Source of the DNA: Acidimicrobiales bacterium
Lineage (GTDB): Bacteria; Actinomycetota; Acidimicrobiia; Acidimicrobiales; Iamiaceae
Assembly (NCBI GenBank): GCA_035630295.1
Contig: DASQKY010000027.1
Location: 1 to 64,000 of the forward strand
Reading direction: 5' to 3'
DNA: 64,000 nt
Below are positions 25,385 through 33,277 of the stretch, piece by piece. The position numbers were made by a program, and so were the translations under genes. The notes beneath the pieces are model-generated. The model did not search any database and was not told where the DNA came from. It was given only the letters and a program-made list of their open reading frames with translations. Within the stretch, counting starts at the first letter, position 1. The number at the start of each line of letters is the position of its first letter.

Positions 25385-25580
25385 GCGGCGCGATCGCGCC
25401 GCCACCGAGCCCCGAAAGACGGGGGCCTGGCTATCCGGAGGTTGCCCGAGCTGGGGACAACCTGTCGACCGACCCTTCCCGGTATCCACAGCCTCTAGCC
25501 CTAGCGATCCACACCCCTCAGTCCAGTACCGTGGAGGCAGCGAGGAAGGCAACGGACGCCGACGAAAGGAGGTTGCGGGA

Positions 25581-25628
25581 GTGACGCATAGGACGATGTC
25601 CTACGCCGGAACCACCTGGAAGGCCTAG
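25581..25628 (+). CDS. 15-codon leader peptide ORF
   Basis: The GTG at 25581 is preceded by AAAGGAGG at 8 nt. It encodes 15 residues (VTHRTMSYAGTTWKA) and ends with a TAG directly abutting the ATG of the next gene. The ribosome site serves this ORF, and the membrane-protein gene has none of its own, so translation is likely coupled. Confidence 0.45.
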   Translation: MTHRTMSYAGTTWKA

Positions 25629-25868
25629 ATGATGAATGCCAACGCCGTAGCTTTGGTGTTGGCATTGTCATCGCTCGTTGGTGTGACCAGCTTCGCCTAC
25701 CTTCTTGTCGCACTCACCCACGTGGTGAGGAAGCGGGCGGAGCATGTCCACGAACTTGAGGTTGGAAAGGCTGGCTCCCGGCTACACCTGAGAGTGAAGT
25801 TGAGCAAGCTGAAGTCAGGTGACGAAGCGCAAGTAGCAAGAGCGAAAGCCCCCGAAGATCGTGACTAG
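25629..25868 (+). CDS. Small single-pass membrane protein
   Basis: A 79-residue protein: hydrophobic segment at ~5-28 (VALVLALSSLVGVTSFAYLL), then a basic, charged cytosolic tail. Its ATG directly follows the stop of a 15-codon leader ORF. A bidirectional hairpin terminator lies 100 bp downstream. No family is recognised. Confidence 0.55.
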   Translation: MMNANAVALVLALSSLVGVTSFAYLLVALTHVVRKRAEHVHELEVGKAGSRLHLRVKLSKLKSGDEAQVARAKAPEDRD

Positions 25869-25968
25869 CAAGCCGGTCCGTGCGACAGCCATTTGCCGAA
25901 CCTGGGCGAAATAATTACCGCAGTGCCCGGAGAAATCACGTAGAGCGGGATCGTCATCAGCAAGGAGA

Positions 25969-25999
25969 AGATGCCCGGTCCCACAGGGGCCGGGCATCT
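25969..25999. terminator. Bidirectional hairpin terminator
   Basis: AGATGCCCGG / CCGGGCATCT, a 10-bp stem with an 11-nt loop, between the convergent small membrane gene and the 26036-27757 operon. Confidence 0.75.
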
Positions 26000-26035
26000 C
26001 TGCATTGGAGTCGTCCACGAGACGACGGGGAGGCG

Positions 26036-26911
26036 TCAGCCGCCTTCGTCCAGGGCCACGATCACCTGGTTGCAGTCCTGCACGATGATCTGACTGGTGG
26101 TGTCGAGCTGTTTGGCCTGCGCGTCGGGCATGGCCGCCACGGTGCCGGCGTAGGTCGAGCCAGCGGTGATGAACCCGGTGAGGACGTAGGGCACGAGGTA
26201 CTTGAGTGCTCGGACGGTCAGCGATGCCGAGACGGGATCCACTCGGCCCTTGGAGAGTTCCAGCAGGAGCGCGGCGTTGTGCTTCTCGACCTGGTCGAGA
26301 ACGGCCTTGAGGGTGCGGATCTCGATTTGGGCTTCGCTCAGCTCGCCTTGGACGTAATGGAAGTCGGCTTGAAGCTGGGCGATATAGCGCTTCAGTTCTT
26401 CGTTCTCGATGACGCCGAGCTGAATGCGAAGGTGGAGTGACTCAATGAGGGCTCGGTCGGTGGCAGGCCGAGGGCCACCATGCTTACCCAATAGGCCTTC
26501 GAGCCATCCATCTATCTCTTGAGCAAAGAGGGGGGAGTCTATGTGAAAGAAACGAACCAATTCTATAGGTATGCCGCCACAACCCAGCACCTGATCGTAG
26601 TCGTCAATTATAAAACCCAGCTTCGACAGGTGGCCCGACACGGCACCGCCCGTTCTACTAATTTGAGAAGTCACGGCCGATATCTCTGAAAGTGCTAAGG
26701 GTACTTGCAACATTAAATATGCATCGTAGGGGCCGACAGTGGCGTAGGGGCCAGTTTTAACTATCCAGTTATGGTTTAGCGATGCCGCCTTCACAATTCT
26801 GCGAATCAGCGCCTGATGCTTGGAAGCAATTCTCTTCGAACGAGAGCCGCTCGCTGCGTGGCCGATGTAGACAACGGGGAGCGGGGTCATGCTCAGCTCA
26901 TCAATGGTCAT
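26036..26911 (-). CDS. Third gene of membrane operon: unknown N-domain, coiled coil, C-terminal TM
   Basis: A 291-residue protein from ATG 26911, overlapping the previous gene by 11 nt. Residues ~10-140 form a globular domain starting with a strand-like PVVYIGHAASGS and containing YLMLQVPLALSEIS and LGFIIDDYDQVLG. It may be Rossmann-like, but no family is recognised. Residues ~160-215 are a coiled coil (ENEELKRYIAQLQ, IEIRTLKAVLDQVEKHN). A hydrophobic segment near 238-255 (YLVPYVLTGFITAGSTYAG) precedes an outward tail. It is the last gene of a coupled trio. Confidence 0.65.
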   Translation of the reverse strand: MTIDELSMTPLPVVYIGHAASGSRSKRIASKHQALIRRIVKAASLNHNWIVKTGPYATVGPYDAYLMLQVPLALSEISAVTSQISRTGGAVSGHLSKLGFIIDDYDQVLGCGGIPIELVRFFHIDSPLFAQEIDGWLEGLLGKHGGPRPATDRALIESLHLRIQLGVIENEELKRYIAQLQADFHYVQGELSEAQIEIRTLKAVLDQVEKHNAALLLELSKGRVDPVSASLTVRALKYLVPYVLTGFITAGSTYAGTVAAMPDAQAKQLDTTSQIIVQDCNQVIVALDEGG

Positions 26912-27248
26912 TGAAGCCATGGACCATGGCACCGGCCCCTACGGCGGTCAGAAGAGCAGACCCCAACATGGCAAGGCTGTTTGGGTCCGCAGCAATGACG
27001 AGGCTCGCCAGCGTCGAGGCACCGGTACCGGCTGCCAGACCACCCATGCTGCCAATGATCTGATTTCGCCTACTCGTCTGACGCCGGTAGAGCCTGCCGA
27101 CGGCTTCTCTGATATGAGTAGGTGAAGCTTGCTCGGCGCCATATCGGTCGGCCAGCTTGCCAGCTTCGTCCATGAGATCCTCGGCGAACTCTTGAACGCG
27201 TACCTGAGTTTCGGTATACCCCGCAGGGGAGGGCTGAGGAACACTCAT
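26901..27248 (-). CDS. Histone-fold-like domain fused to a transmembrane hairpin
   Basis: A 115-residue protein. Residues ~13-37 form one long helix (VRVQEFAEDLMDEAGKLADRYG) and 38-57 a loop plus second helix (ASPTHIREAVGRLYRR). This is the alpha2-loop2-alpha3 pattern of histone-fold proteins, where the loop carries S/T-x-x-D/H-I-x-x-A. The classical alpha1 is missing or very short. Two hydrophobic segments (~64-84 and 90-110) follow, so the fold faces the cytosol from a membrane hairpin. Its ATG overlaps the upstream stop (ATGA) and its stop lies inside the next gene: strict coupling. Confidence 0.65.
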   Translation of the reverse strand: MSVPQPSPAGYTETQVRVQEFAEDLMDEAGKLADRYGAEQASPTHIREAVGRLYRRQTSRRNQIIGSMGGLAAGTGASTLASLVIAADPNSLAMLGSALLTAVGAGAMVHGFNDH

Positions 27249-27757
27249 GTCAAATGTTCCCCCGGCTCAAGGGTGGTAGTAGATGGCCACGGCGGTCGGT
27301 CTTCGCCTGCCTTCAGCTGATCGAAGTACAGCTCGATCTCTCGCCTCATTCGTGATTGAGCCGACTCGCCTCTGGAACTAGCACCATCATCTTCACTTGC
27401 TCCCGAGAGCCTAGGAAGAATTAGCGCGACGATAGAGCCAGTGAAAATGGCCGCTGCAGCTACAGCCAAGGCGATGACTACAGAACTAAAATCCGAACCT
27501 TGGCCCTCAAGATCCGCGGAGCTGGACACCACCGTAGTAGTGAACGCAGCAAAGGACGTGGTGAAGAGGCCCGCAGCCAGAATGTGCCAGGGCGTGAAAA
27601 TCTCATCGGATTTTTGCAATTCAAGCCGCCGCTCGTACAGCTTCTCCCTTTCTGATGCCGAGAGCTCGTGTTCAAGCTTCTCGTGGGTTTCTCTTAGCTC
27701 TTTTCGCTGCTCCCGAAGGCGCTTAAAGAACCCAAACACAGACCAGTCACTCCCCAT
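27245..27757 (-). CDS. Coiled-coil membrane protein, first gene of the trio
   Basis: A 170-residue protein. Residues ~10-50 are a highly charged coiled coil (RLREQRKELRETHEKLEHEL). Two transmembrane segments lie at ~57-78 and ~92-115. The tail ~120-170 is hydrophilic (RREIELYFDQLKAGED). It ends in an ATGA overlap with the histone-fold-like gene. All three products have TM segments and helical cytosolic parts, so a membrane complex is a reasonable inference. Function unknown. Confidence 0.65.
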   Translation of the reverse strand: MGSDWSVFGFFKRLREQRKELRETHEKLEHELSASEREKLYERRLELQKSDEIFTPWHILAAGLFTTSFAAFTTTVVSSSADLEGQGSDFSSVVIALAVAAAAIFTGSIVALILPRLSGASEDDGASSRGESAQSRMRREIELYFDQLKAGEDRPPWPSTTTLEPGEHLT

Positions 27758-27788
27758 GCCCAGATATTAGCAGTGAGTGTCCGGAGCT

Positions 27789-27986
27789 TCAGTCCCGCTC
27801 GCGAAGTTCGTCAGGAGCCGGGATGCCTGTGGCAGTGGGCTCGCTCTCCGGCTCGGTGATCTCGCCCACCAGGTCGAGCACGAAGGCGATGTCGGCCTCC
27901 AGTGCCGCCCTAAAGCTGGCCTTGTGGTGCACGCGCCGGTGCGGACAAAAGACCGCCGGTGCCCTGCCCTGACAGAAACCCACCAT
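27789..27986 (-). CDS. Possible small protein of unknown function
   Basis: Sixty-five residues from ATG 27986, with GGGAGG very close upstream. It contains FCQGRAPAVFCPHRRVHHKASF (described over its first 25 residues), with two Cys and two His that could bind zinc, then an acidic tail. Spacing of the ribosome site is poor, so it may not be translated. Confidence 0.3.
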   Translation of the reverse strand: MVGFCQGRAPAVFCPHRRVHHKASFRAALEADIAFVLDLVGEITEPESEPTATGIPAPDELRERD

Positions 27987-28086
27987 GCCCTCCCAGGCTC
28001 CAGTCCGGCATCGCCTGCCGCACGAAGGGCGGGACATTATCAAGAGACTATGGTTCAGCGTCAAGGGGTTGGGTCTGATCCCCGTC

Positions 28087-28329
28087 GTGCCCGCCCATCA
28101 GCGCTCCCGAGATCTGGCGGTGGCGGTTGCGTTTGGCAAGCGAGTGCGGGAGCTGCGCCTGGCAGCGGGCATGACCCAGGAGGCCTTGGCTGAGGCCGCC
28201 GGGCTGCATCCGACGTTCATCTCCAACGTGGAGCGGGGCTACCGGGTGCCGTCGGTGCCGACCATGCTGCGATTGGCCCAGGGGCTGGAGGTGGCGGCCG
28301 GGCGGCTGGTGGAGGGGGTGGAGGGGTAG
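28087..28329 (+). CDS. XRE-family helix-turn-helix regulator (copy 3)
   Basis: An 80-residue HTH_3 protein very close to the 10931 gene: FGKRVRELR, MTQEALAEAAGL, FISNVERGYRVPS, MLRLAQGLEV. The start GTG 28087 is set by the shared N-terminal pattern. Its leader has TTATCAAGAGACTATGG, the counterpart of the motif before copy 1, so both may answer to the same regulator or to themselves. Confidence 0.85.
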   Translation: MPAHQRSRDLAVAVAFGKRVRELRLAAGMTQEALAEAAGLHPTFISNVERGYRVPSVPTMLRLAQGLEVAAGRLVEGVEG

Positions 28330-28408
28330 GCGACAGTTCACGCGTGGCGGCACTTGACGGCTGTCCGCCTGAGAAGTCGTGTCGCAGACCCGTGACAGAC
28401 TGAGCGGG

Positions 28409-29164
28409 ATGGTCAGCTACGACAACCCGGCAGTACGCCTCCACCGGCTGATGAACGGTGTTCTCAACTTGAAGGGCCAGGGCACCGCCCCGATGCGGAA
28501 GTTCTGGCCTGGCCTGCTTGGTCTGGGCGGGGACGACGACCCGATGGAGCTCCTCCGCCGTCACTCGGTGGCTGCTCTATGGCCGAGTCAGGTACAGCAG
28601 CTCCTTGTGGAGTACCTGCCGCAGGAGGATCACGAGGACTACGCCGCAGCCTTGCGGCCCTGTGTCGTCGTCCTGGGCGCGAGCCTCGATAGTCGCCTTG
28701 ATGGAGTCAAGCGCCAGCTCAGCGAGGCCATCGTTACCAAGCTGCAGTACTGCGCCCGGGATCTGTCGAGGGAGCTCAAGCAGGAAGCGATCCAGCACGA
28801 ACAGGTGCAGACTTGGCTCGCAGAGGTTGAGCAGCTGGAGCGGGAGATCACCGCTTCCGACCTCCCGGCCCAAGTGCGAGACAACCTCCTGCGGGCACTC
28901 CTACAGCTGCGGCAAGGCCTCCAGGACTACTTGTTCGCCGGTCCAGATTGGTTGCGGCAAGCGGCCGAAGCTGCGACGGGTGCCGTGATCCTGAGCCTAC
29001 ATAGGCACAACCTTGAGCATCCCGAGGATGAGATAACGAAAGATTCCCTGGCCGATCGGGTCTTCCAAGTGAGCACGAGGGTTGCGTTGGCGGTCGCTCT
29101 CGTCAACGGTGCCCATCAGCTCACGTCGACGCTGGGTGCAGCCATCAGGGCGCTGCCGGGGTGA
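28409..29164 (+). CDS. Hypothetical protein, 251 residues
   Basis: The start is ATG 28409 (GAGCGGG upstream); GTG 28379 is in frame. It is a mostly helical protein with a charged central region (RELKQEAIQHEQVQTWLAEVEQLEREI, coiled-coil-like, ~125-155). Weakly hydrophobic stretches occur near the C-terminus (ALAVALVNGAHQLTSTLGAAI), possibly a membrane-associated helix. No family or motif is recognised. It follows XRE copy 3 by 80 bp on the same strand, so the regulator may control it. Confidence 0.55.
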   Translation: MVSYDNPAVRLHRLMNGVLNLKGQGTAPMRKFWPGLLGLGGDDDPMELLRRHSVAALWPSQVQQLLVEYLPQEDHEDYAAALRPCVVVLGASLDSRLDGVKRQLSEAIVTKLQYCARDLSRELKQEAIQHEQVQTWLAEVEQLEREITASDLPAQVRDNLLRALLQLRQGLQDYLFAGPDWLRQAAEAATGAVILSLHRHNLEHPEDEITKDSLADRVFQVSTRVALAVALVNGAHQLTSTLGAAIRALPG

Positions 29165-29322
29165 ACCCCAAAGGACTCACGAGTCCGAGAGCCTGCGCCT
29201 CACAGGGCTTCCCAGCTCCTCCTGCCCTCGGTCAGTAGACCCGCCGACGCGACCGCTCACGGGCGCCTTGCGCGCCATGACCGACAGCGCCATCCTCGCT
29301 CGCCCCAGGGACCCGGAGGCCG

Positions 29323-29628
29323 GTGCGGATGGCAGACGAGATCGAGACACGGCTGCGGGCACTTGAGGTGAGCTTGGAGCTGCTGCGAGCAGCGCTCGGC
29401 GGGGAGATCCGAACCCGCCGGCTAGCCGTGGTCGATGAAGAAGGCGTTGAGCGGGTGGTGCTGGGGGCTGAGGCCCGAGCCGGCACGGTGCTGGTGCGGC
29501 TGCCGGGGCCCGCTGGCAGAACTACGGGGATGGAGCTGTACGCCGCAGAACAGGACGGTGGCCAGTCGGAGGTAGGGCTCTACCTCATCCGTGACGGGGA
29601 CGTGGTGTGCCGGTGGGGTGAGGGGTGA
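29323..29628 (+). CDS. Small conserved protein with N-terminal helix and beta repeat
   Basis: A 101-residue protein from GTG 29323 or ATG 29329 (GGAGG upstream). A short coiled coil (ETRLRALEVSLELLRAAL) is followed by IRTRRLAVVDEEGVERVVLGAE, a motif repeated in uncharacterised cyanobacterial and actinobacterial proteins, and a beta-rich end. Function unknown. Confidence 0.6.
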   Translation: MRMADEIETRLRALEVSLELLRAALGGEIRTRRLAVVDEEGVERVVLGAEARAGTVLVRLPGPAGRTTGMELYAAEQDGGQSEVGLYLIRDGDVVCRWGEG

Positions 29629-29644
29629 GGTTCACAGGGAGCGC

Positions 29645-30373
29645 TCACGACTCGACTGCGGTCAGCTCGGCCTCGTCGATCCAGTGCGAGAGGAGGCTGA
29701 GGCAGGCGAGCTGTTCTACGGCAAGGTCATACGGGATCTGGTGATCGGCCTCGTGCGCTACCGGATGACGAATGCCCGCCACGCAGGCCTGGGCCAGGTG
29801 CAGGAGGCCCCGCTGCCGGCTGCGCCAGGTGTCGGTTTGCTTGTCCCCCGGGAGGTGAAGCCGGGCGCGCTTGGTGGCATCAGGGCCGAAGGCCTCAGTC
29901 ACCAGGTTGTCGTCGCTCAGGTCCGGGCGGCCGAGGCGCTGCCGCAGATGCGCGTTGATGGCCTTCCAGGCGGCATGGAGGGCCTCGTTGTGCTGCCCTG
30001 ATGACCACAGGCTCCTGGCGGACTCCCACACCCGGGGACTGAGATCGAGGAGTGGTGCAGATCTGACGCCACTGGCACGCAGGTCGGCCTCAAGTTCTTC
30101 GCGGTCCTGAAGGATGCCGATGGCGGTCCGGACAGCAACGGCAGCCTTCTGAGCGCCAGACACGGTCGTGAGCGGGAAGTCGCCGAGGCCGGGGCTCAGC
30201 TCGTTGCAGATGCGCCGCACCGAACCGACCTGACGACCGATCTGATCCTCGACCTCTCGTTGACGAGCGGGCCGGATCGTGCCGAGCTTCCCTTTCTCGC
30301 TGGCGACCGTGAGGAACGCTTCAAGCCGTGCGATGAGCGCCTGGGTCGCTGCCTCCTCGTTTATCTCCTCCAT
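29645..30373 (-). CDS. TIGR02391 (Hypoth_Ymh) family protein
   Basis: A 242-residue protein. The C-terminal ~130 residues show the family pattern: LLDLSPRVWESARSLWSSGQHNEALHAAWKAIN (described over ~108-140), then a QRGLLHLAQACVAGIRHPVAHE end with the conserved R-x-P-x-x-H. The family is often found beside restriction or other defence genes on mobile elements, but its biochemistry is not established. The N-terminal helical part (~1-100) is not recognised. It is divergent from the winged-HTH gene. Confidence 0.75.
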   Translation of the reverse strand: MEEINEEAATQALIARLEAFLTVASEKGKLGTIRPARQREVEDQIGRQVGSVRRICNELSPGLGDFPLTTVSGAQKAAVAVRTAIGILQDREELEADLRASGVRSAPLLDLSPRVWESARSLWSSGQHNEALHAAWKAINAHLRQRLGRPDLSDDNLVTEAFGPDATKRARLHLPGDKQTDTWRSRQRGLLHLAQACVAGIRHPVAHEADHQIPYDLAVEQLACLSLLSHWIDEAELTAVES

Positions 30374-30460
30374 GTGGCTGTAGCTCCCTCGGGTGTCGCC
30401 TTCGCTGTACCTGAACGCCGGAATCTAGTCAGCTGGGGGCTGCCGGCTACTTTGCGCTGC

Positions 30461-31051
30461 ATGGCGACCAAGAAGATCATCGACGGCATTCGTAGCTACC
30501 TGGACTCGCTCGGGCAGAGCGACAAGCCGGTTGTGAACCGAGAAGCCGTCAAGGCACTCAAGGCTCAGGTGCGGGACGAGACGGACAACATCAACAAGCT
30601 CAAGCTGCTGGCCGAGCTGGAACGCGAAGAAGCCGGAAGAGTGCAGGACCACTCAGGCGAGCGAGCGGTGTTCGTGGCTGAGGCCAAGGCCTGGGCTGAG
30701 GGTGAGGGCATCCCGGTGAGCGCCTTCCAGGCGCTTGGGGTGCCAGACGAGGTATTGAAGGAAGCCGGCTTCGAGCTGCCAGCTGGGGGCCGGGGCTCAG
30801 GCAGCAGCCGGGCAGGGCGTAGCGCCGGCACGCGAGCCCCACGCATCCCCATCGAGGACGTGCTGGCCGCAGCCCAAGCACTGCCGGCCCAGTGGAAGCT
30901 GGCGGACTTGGCCGAGAAGCTGGGGCGCGATGCAACCACGACGAGGAACTACGTCAAGAAGCTGGTGGAGCAGGGGTCGGTGGTTGAGGTTGGGGATGAC
31001 CCCGAGCATGACGGGCGTGGGCGGGCGGCGAAGGTGTACAGGATGGCCTAG
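30461..31051 (+). CDS. Winged-HTH-like DNA-binding protein
   Basis: A 196-residue protein from ATG 30461. The N-terminal helical part (~1-65) is followed by a Gly/Ser/Arg linker (~110-130) and a C-terminal winged helix: WKLADLAEKLGRDATTTRNYVKKLVEQGSVVEVGDD. The tail GRGRAAKVYRM resembles the wing. It is probably a transcriptional regulator of the element, and is divergent from the TIGR02391 gene. Confidence 0.6.
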   Translation: MATKKIIDGIRSYLDSLGQSDKPVVNREAVKALKAQVRDETDNINKLKLLAELEREEAGRVQDHSGERAVFVAEAKAWAEGEGIPVSAFQALGVPDEVLKEAGFELPAGGRGSGSSRAGRSAGTRAPRIPIEDVLAAAQALPAQWKLADLAEKLGRDATTTRNYVKKLVEQGSVVEVGDDPEHDGRGRAAKVYRMA

Positions 31052-31071
31052 CTCCCTCTGGCCTCTATGCA

Positions 31072-31857
31072 TTAGGCGGCCCAGCGTCCAACAACTCGTC
31101 TCAACTGCCGGGGTTCAGGTCCTGCATCTAAGGGCAGGGCACGATGCAGGTATCTCCGGTTAGGCCAAAGTAGGAGATCGCCCTCCTGCCAATAGTGCGC
31201 GACAGTGATCTCCGGCCAATTCATCATCGCAAAAAGACGCTCGAGAACAGGGAAGCTGTCCTGTAGGGACCAATCCATGAATCGCTCTACCGTCGCGGGG
31301 CTGACGAATAATGCTTCAACTTTGCCTTCAACAAGTTGAATGACTGGATGAGAAGCACGAATAGTTGAAGAGCTACCAGCCGCTTCGAGTGAATAGTAGG
31401 CTTCATGAGTGGCCATGAGCCTCCGGAGCATATCGCGAAATCCGTCCGAAAGTAGCGAAACGAGACCGGCGCCATCGGCAAATAGGCTGGGCAGTGAGGC
31501 CGTTCCTGGATGATCACAGTAGAGTGCAGACCAAGTCGGTGGCTCATGAGCGAAGCTTTGGTCGTAGTGCCAGTTGATCGAACTTGCTACAAAGCCAGCC
31601 TCAGACACAACGGTCGTAGGTGCGATGCTCTTATCTGGCGGAAGGGCAACCGGCTCAAAGATCGGACCAAGAACTGCAAGGACGTCTAGTAGCTCGAGAT
31701 TTGAGGAGAACCCTCGGACTACAGTAATGCATCCACGCTGGGCCAATTTCTTAGCAACACCCAAAGTCTCTACATAGTCTTGATCATCCACAAGGACTTC
31801 CCGAATTCTTGGCGGCAAGCTGATCTGCATCTGAGAGTCAGTCAAGTCGAGATCCAC
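31072..31857 (-). CDS. TauD/TfdA-family Fe(II)/2-oxoglutarate dioxygenase
   Basis: A 261-residue protein from GTG 31857. The iron triad is visible: H97-x-D99 in INWHYDQSF and a distal H238 in RRYLHRALPL; an Arg near 250-254 can bind 2-oxoglutarate. The family hydroxylates or otherwise oxidises small molecules. The gene overlaps the end of the DUF6271 gene by 16 nt, so the two are cotranscribed, and the enzyme most likely modifies the same pathway's product. GC is well below the flanks, a sign of transfer. Confidence 0.85.
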   Translation of the reverse strand: MDLDLTDSQMQISLPPRIREVLVDDQDYVETLGVAKKLAQRGCITVVRGFSSNLELLDVLAVLGPIFEPVALPPDKSIAPTTVVSEAGFVASSINWHYDQSFAHEPPTWSALYCDHPGTASLPSLFADGAGLVSLLSDGFRDMLRRLMATHEAYYSLEAAGSSSTIRASHPVIQLVEGKVEALFVSPATVERFMDWSLQDSFPVLERLFAMMNWPEITVAHYWQEGDLLLWPNRRYLHRALPLDAGPEPRQLRRVVGRWAA

Positions 31858-33197
31858 TCTGACGGCACCTCGACATGAGCAGCAAACTCACACAGCTCTC
31901 GCCATGCCAGTACAAGTACACAGTAATCTTCAACTGCTTCGCGTACACGCTGATCCATGGCCGGACCACGATCAGCGATCACATCGGCCACCGCCTTCAG
32001 GCGCCCAGCAAGATCGCCTGATGATGCTGCAGCTGCCGATTCGTAAACCTGCTGGGCACCACCACGCACCTCCTCAAGCTCAGAGCCGACCTGCTCGACC
32101 GCCTGACGAAATGAGCTTACGTATGATTCCGGATCGAACTGCACAAGACCCCTGTGGCGACTACGGAATCGTTGCATCTGCATATTGTGTCTCTGCCACA
32201 CACGTCCCATCTGGATATACTCAACGTCCCGCATGGCGTAGTCTAGGTAAGCCGCAAGATCTGCCCGTGCTTCTCGGTCGGGCGCATATTGGTGTCGAAC
32301 CTTGCGCGTATGGAAGATGAGTCCTTCGCCACTCCACCACAGCAGATCTTTCTGCATATAGTCGCAACCAATTATGCCAGTAGGCATCTCGGGCAAAACC
32401 TTAAAAACGGTTGATACCGCAACACACTCCATCTCGATACGATTGTCAATGTCAACCTCGAGGCGGTCATTGTCGTATCGAGTCGAGGGCTCTCTAATGA
32501 AGTAGTCGAATGCCTCTTCAGCAACCTCGGGCTCCTCGGAGCCAGGGCGGCCAAGCTGCTGGAATTCGACTAAATATCTCTTCCCAGCAGCCATTAGATC
32601 ACGCCGATCGAAAGTCGGCGCACCGAATGAACTCGTCCCCACCATCTGCACTAGTGCACTGGGCGCTGGAGTAAACTCATCGACTCGCTCGATCCGCCCA
32701 GATACTGCATCGAGTGATTGCCCAATAAAGCTAGCCTCAAACTCGACTGGGAGTTCGCCAGCTCGGGCATCGTCTAGGTAAATATCTGAGTCGCGACGAT
32801 GAAGTACCGAGCATCCAAGCGCACACCCCAAAATTGCAGCAAGATTCGGACCTCGCCCATAGGACGTACCCTGAGGCAGCAGCAGGGCTCTTAGACGGCT
32901 TCTCTCTGCTGGAGAAAGCTCAAGCTCGTCGAGCGTTAGATCGACTAATGCGCCGGCCCGATCTTCTGTCAAATGCAGCCACGAAATGCCGGCTGCTCTC
33001 CCTTCCTTGATGAGTACTTCTCGATGCTCTCTCGATTGCTCTGACCGAAGGCCATTCTCTATGAGACAGAAGACAGGCGCGCTGTGGCCCTGATTGGCGA
33101 GCCATTGAGTCTCCGCGAGGGCACAGCGAATAGCATCGCTTGCCATTCGATGCGTCGGAAGGTAAACAAGATTCGACCACTTCATCTTTGAAGACAC
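31842..33197 (-). CDS. DUF6271-like protein (glycosyltransferase-like)
   Basis: A 451-residue protein. It resembles the DUF6271 family of actinomycetes: LPTHRMASDAIRCAL at the N-terminus, SYGRGPNLAAILGCALGCSVLHRRDSDIY with a DxD-like RRDSD, and GIIGCDYMQKDLLWW. The pattern suggests a GT-A-type nucleotide-sugar fold. In Streptomyces such genes sit in small biosynthetic clusters; this comes from memory. It is the first gene of a two-gene operon with the dioxygenase. Moderate GC and an ATG start after a short AT-rich promoter. Confidence 0.7.
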   Translation of the reverse strand: MSSKMKWSNLVYLPTHRMASDAIRCALAETQWLANQGHSAPVFCLIENGLRSEQSREHREVLIKEGRAAGISWLHLTEDRAGALVDLTLDELELSPAERSRLRALLLPQGTSYGRGPNLAAILGCALGCSVLHRRDSDIYLDDARAGELPVEFEASFIGQSLDAVSGRIERVDEFTPAPSALVQMVGTSSFGAPTFDRRDLMAAGKRYLVEFQQLGRPGSEEPEVAEEAFDYFIREPSTRYDNDRLEVDIDNRIEMECVAVSTVFKVLPEMPTGIIGCDYMQKDLLWWSGEGLIFHTRKVRHQYAPDREARADLAAYLDYAMRDVEYIQMGRVWQRHNMQMQRFRSRHRGLVQFDPESYVSSFRQAVEQVGSELEEVRGGAQQVYESAAAASSGDLAGRLKAVADVIADRGPAMDQRVREAVEDYCVLVLAWRELCEFAAHVEVPSEWIST

Positions 33198-33277
33198 CTC
33201 ACACTCTCAGTTTACCACCCTCATTGTGAGGCCAGTAGCTTTGTTGTGACGAGAATCCATCCCACCCCAAGGTCCGA

